DNA from: Bacteroidota bacterium
GTDB lineage: Bacteria; Bacteroidota; Bacteroidia; Bacteroidales; P3
Assembly: GCA_030540495.1 (NCBI GenBank)
Contig: JAUNWC010000067.1
Location: 1 to 7,488 of the forward strand
Reading direction: 5' to 3'
DNA: 7,488 bases
Below, one piece after another: positions 1 through 5,811 of the stretch. The notes under the pieces were generated by a model, which saw only the letters and a list, made by a program, of their open reading frames with translations, searched no databases and had not been told where the DNA came from. A program made the position numbers and the translations under genes. How positions within the stretch are numbered: position 1 is the first letter of the stretch; each line of letters opens with the position of its first letter.

Positions 1-39
1 AAAGAGTGCAAGCATTGAAAACAATAAGATTTTTTTCAT
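1..39 (-). CDS. Partial CDS: N-terminus of an exported protein (runs off the left edge)
   Basis: An ATG on the minus strand at 39-37 opens a frame that stays open to the window edge, giving MKKILLFSMLALF. Two lysines followed by a run of hydrophobic residues form the start of a typical Sec signal peptide or lipoprotein signal. Another ATG just upstream (44-42) meets a stop after one codon, so 39 is the sensible start. A Bacteroidetes-like promoter lies at 99-129, which would give a leader of roughly 50 nt. Only 13 codons are visible, so the product cannot be named. The gene is in the same orientation as the nadE-purF-TPR operon but is separated from it by the repeat array, and it probably has its own promoter. 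Confidence 0.6.
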   Translation of the reverse strand, partial: MKKILLFSMLALF

Positions 40-98
40 AACATTATGATTTTTTACTTGTTAATATTCGTTTTTCATTTTATTATAATAATTCGTTG

Positions 99-129
99 CA
101 AGTTTATAAAATATTTTGATATAAACAAA
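99..129 (-). promoter_or_regulatory. Candidate Bacteroidetes promoter for the left-edge gene
   Basis: Read on the minus strand there is TTTG (129-126), a 19-nt spacer, then TAAACTTG (106-99). The Bacteroidetes primary sigma factor consensus is TTTG near -33 and TAnnTTTG near -7 with a spacer of about 19-21 nt, so the -7 element has one mismatch. The TAAACTTGCAA context resembles the common form in which CA follows the -7 box. The predicted transcription start is near 92, leaving about 50 nt before the ATG at 39. The surroundings are very A+T rich, so chance matches are possible. Confidence 0.45.
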
Positions 130-179
130 AAGTTTTATAAAAAAAAGTAAATAATTTTTTGTTAGGTTGTTATAGGTTA

Positions 180-193
180 GAGCCTCAGCCTGT
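180..193. repeat. Decayed hairpin block of array 1
   Basis: Following ATAGGTTA is AGAGCCTCAGCCTG and then TTTTATAGG. The corresponding block in array 2 (7374-7388) has ACAGCC-ACA-GGCTGT followed by TTTTATTGG. The two are clearly homologous in flank and position, but here the right arm reads GCC instead of GGC and the left arm has also changed, so the stem is broken. It is best read as a degenerate member of the hairpin family. Confidence 0.5.
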
Positions 194-213
194 TTTATAG
201 GTTATAATAGGTT

Positions 214-228
214 GGAGCCTACGGCTCC
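214..228. repeat. Perfect hairpin GGAGCC-TAC-GGCTCC in array 1
   Basis: A 6-bp perfect inverted repeat with a 3-nt loop, flanked by ATAGGTT on the left (207-213) and TATAAGTT on the right (229-236). The 15-mer is the exact reverse complement of the hairpin at 7463-7477, although the flanks of both have the same orientation. No T-run follows on either strand, so it does not look like a classical intrinsic terminator. Confidence 0.85.
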
Positions 229-239
229 TATAAGTTAGC

Positions 240-309
240 ATAGGTTGAGATAGGAGATGCATAAGCGTATGACAAAATGTAACGGCTTTGCCCTCCTATC
301 ATAACCTAT
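240..309. repeat. Inverted repeat joining the two halves of array 1, with a 36-nt centre
   Basis: ATAGGTT-GA-GATAGGAG (240-256) is the inverse complement of CTCCTATC-AT-AACCTAT (293-309): 15 of 17 positions pair, with one 2-nt mismatch. The repeat orientation switches here. The enclosed 257-292 segment differs from the rest of the array and includes CATA-AGCG-TATG and a GGC-TTT-GCC mini-palindrome at 284-292. As RNA or cruciform DNA the arms could form a long stem carrying this segment at its tip. Confidence 0.75.
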
Positions 310-350
310 AACAACTTATAACAACCTATCCTAACCCATGCTAACTTATA

Positions 351-365
351 GGAGGCTTTGCCTCC
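351..365. repeat. Perfect hairpin GGAGGC-TTT-GCCTCC in array 1
   Basis: A 6-bp perfect stem with a TTT loop (AAA on the minus strand). Its flanks are in minus orientation: ATAGGTT at 372-366 and TATAAGTT at 350-343 when read on the minus strand. It is the first G+C-rich hairpin that a transcript leaving the TPR gene would meet, about 37 nt after the stop codon. It is followed by TATAAG rather than a U-run, so any role in 3'-end formation would not be by the standard intrinsic mechanism. Confidence 0.8.
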
Positions 366-401
366 AACCTATGCTAACATAGAAAAATATTTTTTGAAAA
401 A

Positions 402-2228
402 TTATTTAGAAAGTTCCTCGTTTTTCTTTCTACTTTGGGCAACATATAAGGAAGATGGGTAATCTATAATTATTCTTTGATAAAACTCCAAAGCCTTTGT
501 CTTGTCTCTAAAAATATTCTCATACATTTGAGCCAAAGACCATAAGGCATCGTCTGCCATAATATCGTATGGGTATTTCATTAACAAGGTTTGCCATAAA
601 CTATCTGCTTGATTATAATTTTTTTGTTCGTATGCTATTTGCCCTTTTTTATACAAAACTTCGTCAAAAATATTGTGAATAGAATAAGAAGTTTCTATAA
701 TGGATAGTTGTTGCATTGCCTCGTTATATTTCTTTTGAAAAAAAAGAAAATCTGCTTTTGCAAAATAAGACAATGCATTATAGGAAGAATCTTCGTCCAT
801 ATTTTCTTTTATAAGCAAGGAATATTCCATAGCATCGTTGGCTATAAGTTTGGAAGTGGAAGAACGCAAAGAAGAAAATTGAGATAAAGCCCACTCAAAA
901 TCACCTACATAATAAGATAACATTGCATTTTTAAATTTTGCTATGCTACCCTCGTGCTCGTTTTTAAAGTCTTTGCTAACCTGAGAATATTCCAAACTCG
1001 CTGCCCAAACATCCCCTTCCATCAAGTAAATATCTCCTCTGTCTATCTTTGCTAAGGCTCTTTGTTTGGCTGAAAGAGAGTTCATATTTATGATAATATC
1101 CAAAATATCCACGGCTTGTTGAGAAGAATGTTTGTAATAAGCAAGAAAATGAGAATATTCTTGCAAAACAGGAGCAGAAATGGAATTTTTTCCTAAAATA
1201 TTTATCGCTTTTTCAAACTCTAAATTCATATTTTCCAAGTCTTTATTGCTATGGTCGTTTTGGTCTTTGAATGCGTTGTAATAACAATAAACCTTATTTA
1301 TTACGCTTTTGGTATAATAAGCATTGTTGTCGTTATTGTTATTTATAATTACATCAAAAGCCTTTTGAGCAAAGGAATATTCTTGGTTGTTCATAGCAAT
1401 TTCGCCAAAAGAAAACACACTGCCTCCTTCATTGTTCTCAAAACGTGAGTTTATGGCTTTGGCTTGCAAAAAAGCCTGCTCGTATTTTTTTTCTTTTATC
1501 AAAGTCCAAAGGTAAAGCCTACAAAGTTGTTCGTTCTTAGGGTTTTCTTTTACCTTTTCTAATAAAGTATTATGCAGTTGAGTTAAAAGTTTGTCGTCTT
1601 TGTCTCTGTCTAAGAGACTATTGATATTTACTTGTATATTATTAAGGTATTTTGGGTTGTTTTCCAACAAAACTAAATACTCATCAATAATTTGACTCTC
1701 CATGCCTTGTATTTGCAGAATAAAACTAATCTCGTATCTATATTTGTTTTCATCTTTGAGCAGTATTCTTCCTTTCTGATAAGTTTTTAGAGCATAGTCA
1801 TACAATCTATTGTTGCTAAAATATGATGCACAAGAATAAATATTGGTGTTGTTTGCTGTTAGAGAATTGATAGCCTTATTAAACATTTTATCTGCCTTGG
1901 TGCTGTCTTGCCTTGCGTAATACAACAAACCATAATCTATATAGTACTGATAATTTACTTTACTTTTTTTTATGGCAAGTTTTATTAGTTTTTCCTTCTC
2001 TTTTTCCTTTTCCAACTTTTCGTAAGCAAGGAACAAAGCATTATAATAATCCGACTTAAATTCCTTGTCTATCAAATCCTCCAACAACTTACAAGCCTCT
2101 TGATACCTATCCATATTAATATAGTGTTTGGCAAGTTCAAAATTGTTTTTATCAGAGTTTTTTTGAGCCTGACAATATCCCAAACAACCAAAAACAAATA
2201 ATAATATGATAAGTATTTTTCTTAGCAT
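402..2228 (-). CDS. Exported tetratricopeptide-repeat protein, third gene of the nadE-purF operon
   Basis: The protein has 608 aa from the ATG at 2228. An in-frame TTG one codon earlier (2231) is less likely. That ATG overlaps the purF stop by one base (TGATG), a typical translational-coupling junction. The N-terminus, MLRKILIILLFVFGCLGYCQ, is a signal peptide; cleavage could follow CQA, or the protein could be a lipoprotein if VFGC serves as a weak lipobox. The rest is helical solenoid: degenerate TPR-like repeats from about residue 28 (FELAKHYINMDRYQEACKLL) through the length. The best ones are near the C-terminus, with GQIAYEQKNYNQADSLWQTL followed by the YP-x-ALWSLAQMYE and YQRIIIDYPSSLYVAQSRK signature, which resembles BamD/CpoB-type outer-membrane-associated TPRs. 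The middle contains a charged KEKEKEK stretch and an asparagine-rich NNNNDNN run. No enzymatic domain is visible. The likely role is periplasmic or outer-membrane protein interaction; the partner is unknown, and the link to purF and nadE is by position only. Confidence 0.85.
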   Translation of the reverse strand: MLRKILIILLFVFGCLGYCQAQKNSDKNNFELAKHYINMDRYQEACKLLEDLIDKEFKSDYYNALFLAYEKLEKEKEKEKLIKLAIKKSKVNYQYYIDYGLLYYARQDSTKADKMFNKAINSLTANNTNIYSCASYFSNNRLYDYALKTYQKGRILLKDENKYRYEISFILQIQGMESQIIDEYLVLLENNPKYLNNIQVNINSLLDRDKDDKLLTQLHNTLLEKVKENPKNEQLCRLYLWTLIKEKKYEQAFLQAKAINSRFENNEGGSVFSFGEIAMNNQEYSFAQKAFDVIINNNNDNNAYYTKSVINKVYCYYNAFKDQNDHSNKDLENMNLEFEKAINILGKNSISAPVLQEYSHFLAYYKHSSQQAVDILDIIINMNSLSAKQRALAKIDRGDIYLMEGDVWAASLEYSQVSKDFKNEHEGSIAKFKNAMLSYYVGDFEWALSQFSSLRSSTSKLIANDAMEYSLLIKENMDEDSSYNALSYFAKADFLFFQKKYNEAMQQLSIIETSYSIHNIFDEVLYKKGQIAYEQKNYNQADSLWQTLLMKYPYDIMADDALWSLAQMYENIFRDKTKALEFYQRIIIDYPSSLYVAQSRKKNEELSK

Positions 2229-4129
2229 CAATAAGAGCGTTTGTTGTTACCCTCGTACCAATTGATAAATGCAGTATTTACCACTTTGTTACCTCCAAAG
2301 GTAGGGTAGTTGCCACTGAAATACCAATCGCCCGTATGGTTAGGACAAGCCTCATGTAAATTTTCCAAACTATTATAAACAACTTCTATTTCTGCTTTGC
2401 AATTTTTAGGAGTAATAAGTTCGGCTATTTTATTTGAAATCTCCTCTGCTGAGAAAGGTTTATAAATATTTTTAACATAATTTACCACCATTTCAATAGG
2501 AAGACTTTCTTGGCTTTTACAAAGTTTATATGTCTCTTCTATAATGTTTTGCTGACCTCTTTCTTTCAAAAGTTCTATTGTAGCGTTAAAAGCCACCATA
2601 TAACCCAAACGCGACATATCTATACCATAACAATCGGGATATCTAATTTGAGGAGCGGAGGATGCAACAACTATTTTTTTTGGCCCTAATTTGTCCAAAA
2701 TAGATAGTATGCTTTGCCTTAAAGTTGTTCCTCTTACTATGCTATCGTCTATTACAACAAGATTATCCACGCCCTCTCTTATTTGTCCGTATGTTACGTC
2801 ATAAACATGAGATACCATATCATCTCTTTCATTGTCTTGGGTTATAAATGTTCTCATCTTTACGTCCTTAACCACAATATATTCTCGTCTTATGGTGGTG
2901 GCAAAGATTTCTTCCAATTCTTCCTTTGTTGCCTTGCCTTTCAGGGAGAGAATTTTTTCCTTTCTTATACTATCCACATAGTCGTTAAAAGCCTTTGCCA
3001 AGCCTTGAAAAGCAACAGAAGCCGTGTTTGGAATGTAGGAGATAACAGTGTTTTTTATATCATAATCTATGGCTTTAAGTATTTGAGGGAAGATTTTTTC
3101 GCCCAAAGTTTTTCGTTCCTCATATATATCTTTGTCCGTACCACGAGAAAAATAAATTCTTTCAAAAGAACATTCCTTGTATTTATTTGGGCTTTCTTTT
3201 ATCCTTTCCTCTACAACACTGCCGTCTCTTTTGATAATCAAAGCACATCCGGGTGTAAGTTCCTTAACTTCTTCTATTGGGGCATCAAAGGTTGTCATTA
3301 TAGCAGGTCGTTCAGATGCCACCACAACAATTTCCTCGTTTTTATACCAGAAACAAGGTCTTATCCCATTTTCGTCCCTTGCTGCAAAGGCATAACCATT
3401 GCCAGTAAGCCCACACATAACATATCCTCCGTCAAAATGTTTTACCGAAGAAGCCAAAACCTTCTGCAAGTCCATCTCCTTAGATATGTTTTCTGTGATT
3501 TGTATGTTAGACTCTTGATTTAGTTTGTGTTTTCTAAACAACTCTTCTACCTCTCTGTCCAAAAATTTGCCAATCTTCTCCAACACTATGGCTGTATCCG
3601 AAACATCTACAGGATGTTGCCCAAGAGAGATAAGTTTGTTGAGCATATCGTCTATATTGGTAAGATTGAAATTGCCTGCTACTAACAAATCCCTTGTTTT
3701 CCAATTGTTTTTTCTATGAAAAGGATGTAAACTTGCAAGAGAATTACCTCCAAAAGTACCATAGCGAAGATGCCCCATAAAAACCTCTCCAAAAAATCTT
3801 GCATTATCTTTTAAATATTTGATATCATTGACTTTCCTATGGTCTTCTTTTTCTATTTGCTTATAATCTTCAAAAACATTTTTGAAAATATCCGCTATGG
3901 GTTGTTTGTCGTTACTTTTGAAAATATCTACATATTGTTTGCCGGGCTCTGTGTCAAACTTTACAGAGGCAAAACCTGCTCCGTCTTGTCCTCTATTGTG
4001 CTGTTTTTCCATTAAAAGATACATACGGTTCAAAGCCCAAGTATTGCCGTATTTCTCCTGATAATATTCCAAAGGTTTTAACAATCGTAGCATTGCTATG
4101 CCACATTCGTGTTTTATGCTGTCGCTCAT
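2228..4129 (-). CDS. purF: Amidophosphoribosyltransferase, long Bacteroidales-type PurF
   Basis: The 633-aa protein has an N-terminal Ntn-type glutamine amidotransferase domain and a phosphoribosyltransferase domain. The family makes 5-phosphoribosylamine from PRPP and glutamine, the first step of purine synthesis, in the cytosol. The nucleophile is Cys9 in HECGIAM, exposed after removal of an 8-residue propeptide. NRGQDGAG (45-52), HLRYGT (120-125), AGNFNLTN (151-158) and RDENGIRP (251-258) follow the PurF order. The PRPP-binding loop VVIDDSIVRGTT (458-469) and PDCYGID (498-504) are intact. At 633 aa it exceeds the usual 470-510 aa; it has extra segments and a C-terminal tail (SGNYPTFGGNKVVNTAFINW) that I associate with a long form in Bacteroidales. 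The usual oxyanion motif NGN reads NFN here. ATG at 4129 follows the nadE stop by 7 nt, with no Shine-Dalgarno. Since Bacteroidales often also carry a shorter, canonical PurF, this copy could be a specialised paralogue. Confidence 0.9.
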   Translation of the reverse strand: MSDSIKHECGIAMLRLLKPLEYYQEKYGNTWALNRMYLLMEKQHNRGQDGAGFASVKFDTEPGKQYVDIFKSNDKQPIADIFKNVFEDYKQIEKEDHRKVNDIKYLKDNARFFGEVFMGHLRYGTFGGNSLASLHPFHRKNNWKTRDLLVAGNFNLTNIDDMLNKLISLGQHPVDVSDTAIVLEKIGKFLDREVEELFRKHKLNQESNIQITENISKEMDLQKVLASSVKHFDGGYVMCGLTGNGYAFAARDENGIRPCFWYKNEEIVVVASERPAIMTTFDAPIEEVKELTPGCALIIKRDGSVVEERIKESPNKYKECSFERIYFSRGTDKDIYEERKTLGEKIFPQILKAIDYDIKNTVISYIPNTASVAFQGLAKAFNDYVDSIRKEKILSLKGKATKEELEEIFATTIRREYIVVKDVKMRTFITQDNERDDMVSHVYDVTYGQIREGVDNLVVIDDSIVRGTTLRQSILSILDKLGPKKIVVASSAPQIRYPDCYGIDMSRLGYMVAFNATIELLKERGQQNIIEETYKLCKSQESLPIEMVVNYVKNIYKPFSAEEISNKIAELITPKNCKAEIEVVYNSLENLHEACPNHTGDWYFSGNYPTFGGNKVVNTAFINWYEGNNKRSY

Positions 4130-4136
4130 GGTTGTT

Positions 4137-5675
4137 TTATGATATAGGTTGTTTATAATCTGTTGTAAAACAAGTTTTGCTATAACGTAAAGCGGGTGCT
4201 TCTTGATGTCGTTTCCATTCGTTTATTTTTATAAGACGAAGAATACGCATAACAAGTTTTTCCTCATACCCTTTCTTTATTAACTGTGAAAAGTCTGTTT
4301 TATTATCTATATACTCCACCAACACTTTGTCCAAAATATCATATTCGGGTAGAGAATCAGAGTCTTTTTGGTCAAATCTTAATTCAGCCGAAGGTGCTTT
4401 GTCTATAGAGTTCTGAGGAATTATTTCTTTGTCTTTGTTTATCCAGCGAGCCAGTTTATAAACATCTGTTTTATATAAATCTCCCAAAACAGATATTGCT
4501 CCCGAGTCATCGCCATAAAGTGTTCCATAACCTACCGCACTCTCACTTTTGTTGCTTGTGTTTAGCATGGCGGCTCCTATTTTGTTGCATATAGCCATAA
4601 TAATCATACAACGTGCTCGGGCTTGCAAATTTTCTTCTGCTGTGTTTGGTTCGGTGCCTTCAAATATAGGTTGCATAGTTTTTAAACTTGCCTCAAAAAT
4701 ATCTTCAATAGTAATGGTAATATATTTTATTCCAAGATTTTCTGCCGACTTCTTGGCATCATTTACGCTATGCTCAGAAGAGTATTTGCTTGGCATTAAA
4801 ACACCTGTTATGTTTTCCTTGCCCAAAGCCTCTGCTCCCAAAACCACTGCCACTGCAGAATCTACTCCTCCCGAAAGTCCTATAACCGCTTTGTTTATAT
4901 TGTTCTTGTGAAAATAGTCTCTTAGTCCCAAAACTCCTGCCCTAAAAATCTTTTCCTCATAACAAAGAGAGGCAAAAGCCTTTGCTTTTATATTGTCCAA
5001 ATCTACAAATATATTGCCTTGCTCAAACATTGACAATTTTTCGCAAATTTCTCCTCTTTCGTTCATAACGAAACTACTGCCCGAGAAGATAAAACAGCCC
5101 TCTCCTCCCACACGATTGACATAAATGATTTTTGTTTTCATTTGTCTTGCATAGAAAGATAAGGTTTTTATGTTTTCGTCCTTGTCATCTTTGTCAAACA
5201 ATTGATTGGAACACAGTATAACAACATCAGTTTGTACCTTCCTTTTAACAAAGTTTTCAAAATCTTCCACAAAGCCAAAAGCCAAATTCTTTCCCTCATA
5301 TTTTATTGTTTCTATGCCGTTGCCTATGGAGAAATTCTCGTCAAACCTTCCTAAATTTCTTTTGGTAGAGAGTCCCATTACTTCTCCTTTATTTACAAAG
5401 ACCAAAGCATTATACCTTGTGTTTTCTTCTCCTTTGGCTATAGTACCAACAATAAAACTTTTCTTTCCCTGCAACAATCTTTCTCCGCAAAGAGAAGTCT
5501 CTTTATAAATATCACTATACAAAGCCGAATCAAAAAGAGGTGAGCCACAAAGAGCCAATTCCGAAAAGATATTTAGGACATCTTCATTGCTTTCTTTTAA
5601 CGCTTCTTCTATCTGTGAAGTGTTGTGTTCGTAATCTTTTGTTTTGTAATTGAATTGATGGATATTTACTCTCAT
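4137..5675 (-). CDS. nadE: NAD+ synthetase with N-terminal nitrilase-like domain, apparently lacking the glutaminase cysteine
   Basis: The 512-aa protein catalyses ATP-dependent amidation of nicotinic acid adenine dinucleotide to NAD+. The C-terminal synthetase domain (about 245-512) is intact: ATP-pyrophosphatase P-loop GLSGGVDSAVAV (266-277), then EENLQARARCMIIM (347-360), NTSNKSE (372-378), GYGTLYGDDSGA (382-393), and KAPSAELRFDQKDSDSLPEY (426-445). The N-terminal domain (1-230) has the carbon-nitrogen hydrolase fold of glutamine-dependent NadE, with Glu39 in FSELALCG and Lys105 in STKRNLGRFDE. Where the family has ICED(I/L)W with the catalytic Cys, the sequence is FVEDFE, so Val136 replaces it. 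The following SASP-like motif is also changed to CSNQL. The enzyme may therefore use free ammonia or a separate ammonia donor. The start was set at ATG 5675, because MRVNIHQFNY matches the usual first beta strand. The upstream TTG at 5729 lies inside the predicted promoter. First gene of the operon with purF and the TPR gene. Confidence 0.92.
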   Translation of the reverse strand: MRVNIHQFNYKTKDYEHNTSQIEEALKESNEDVLNIFSELALCGSPLFDSALYSDIYKETSLCGERLLQGKKSFIVGTIAKGEENTRYNALVFVNKGEVMGLSTKRNLGRFDENFSIGNGIETIKYEGKNLAFGFVEDFENFVKRKVQTDVVILCSNQLFDKDDKDENIKTLSFYARQMKTKIIYVNRVGGEGCFIFSGSSFVMNERGEICEKLSMFEQGNIFVDLDNIKAKAFASLCYEEKIFRAGVLGLRDYFHKNNINKAVIGLSGGVDSAVAVVLGAEALGKENITGVLMPSKYSSEHSVNDAKKSAENLGIKYITITIEDIFEASLKTMQPIFEGTEPNTAEENLQARARCMIIMAICNKIGAAMLNTSNKSESAVGYGTLYGDDSGAISVLGDLYKTDVYKLARWINKDKEIIPQNSIDKAPSAELRFDQKDSDSLPEYDILDKVLVEYIDNKTDFSQLIKKGYEEKLVMRILRLIKINEWKRHQEAPALRYSKTCFTTDYKQPIS

Positions 5676-5696
5676 TATCTTAGAAGTTTGGTATTG

Positions 5697-5729
5697 CAAA
5701 AGTAATATTATTTTCTCTAATATTACCAA
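5697..5729 (-). promoter_or_regulatory. Candidate Bacteroidetes promoter of the nadE-purF-TPR operon
   Basis: On the minus strand TACTTTTG (5704-5697) is an exact TAnnTTTG -7 element followed by CA, the typical Bacteroidetes context. A TTG at 5729-5727 lies 22 nt upstream, slightly wider than the usual spacing for the -33 element. Transcription would begin near 5690, giving a short leader of about 15 nt before the nadE ATG at 5675. This rules against the TTG at 5729 being a start codon. Confidence 0.6.
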
Positions 5730-5776
5730 TCAAAATCGTTTTTTTGCTCAAATACTATGAACTAAACTTTTTGTTG

Positions 5777-5784
5777 TAACTTTG
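5777..5784 (+). promoter_or_regulatory. Candidate Bacteroidetes -7 element of the fcl-cdd operon
   Basis: TAACTTTG is an exact TAnnTTTG match, preceded by TTTTTGTTG and followed by CAATAAG, a very common layout for Bacteroidetes promoters. It lies 27 nt before the fcl ATG, implying a leader of about 20 nt. No clear TTTG is found at the expected -33 distance; the nearest upstream TTG (5744-5746) is 30 nt away. It faces away from the nadE promoter, and the two -7 boxes are about 72 nt apart, so the 136-nt region serves both operons. Confidence 0.6.
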
Positions 5785-5811
5785 CAATAAGAGAAAAATA
5801 TCTGTACAAAT

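Larger units (their letters stand above)
161..382. repeat. Intergenic repeat array 1: 10-nt-phased ATARGTT heptamers with hairpins, two opposed halves
   Basis: This gene-free stretch is built from the heptamer ATAGGTT/ATAAGTT. On the plus strand copies start at 162 (TTAGGTT), 172, 197, 207, 230, 240 and 250 (ATAGGAG). From the middle on, the same unit appears as its reverse complement, starting at 293, 303, 313, 323, 333, 343, 366 and 376. Successive starts are exactly 10 nt apart except where a hairpin block intervenes, when the step is 23 nt (207 to 230, 343 to 366) or 25 nt (172 to 197). Each intact hairpin block lies between an ATAGGTT and a TATAAGTT. The array sits just downstream of the TPR gene and upstream of the promoter of the left-edge gene. 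I see no coding potential. Its function is unknown; it could be an interspersed palindromic repeat of the REP type or a 3'-end element. Confidence 0.85.

Noticed and set aside
257..292. Core of array 1 as a small RNA or attachment site
   Set aside because: There is no promoter-like element, T-run or matching second copy in the window, so nothing supports a specific function.
161..382. CRISPR array
   Set aside because: The repeated unit is only 7-10 nt, there are no unique spacers of 25-40 nt, and no cas genes are near. The structure is phased heptamers and hairpins.
383..394. A/T palindrome AAAAATATTTTT just after the TPR stop as a terminator
   Set aside because: It has no G+C in the stem and is the kind of palindrome expected by chance in such A+T-rich DNA; termination here is not supported by the sequence.
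1330..1352. GTTATT-type short repeat coding for the Asn-rich stretch of the TPR protein as a phase-variation site
   Set aside because: The tract is short and imperfect, is in frame with no break, and lies deep in the gene; ordinary low-complexity coding sequence explains it.
2783..3523. Open frame of 246 codons on the plus strand
   Set aside because: It lies wholly inside purF on the opposite strand, has a low-complexity Phe/Tyr/Cys-rich composition and no recognisable motif, while purF is clearly real in this region.
4549..4911. Open frame of 120 codons on the plus strand opposite nadE
   Set aside because: It is antisense to the conserved NAD synthetase domain. Its hydrophobic composition is what the reverse complement of that domain would give, and there is no promoter or start signal.
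5676..5729. N-terminal extension of NadE (18 codons from a TTG at 5729)
   Set aside because: The family's first strand begins at MRVNIHQFNY (5675), the extension overlaps the predicted promoter, and the TTG coincides with the likely -33 element.
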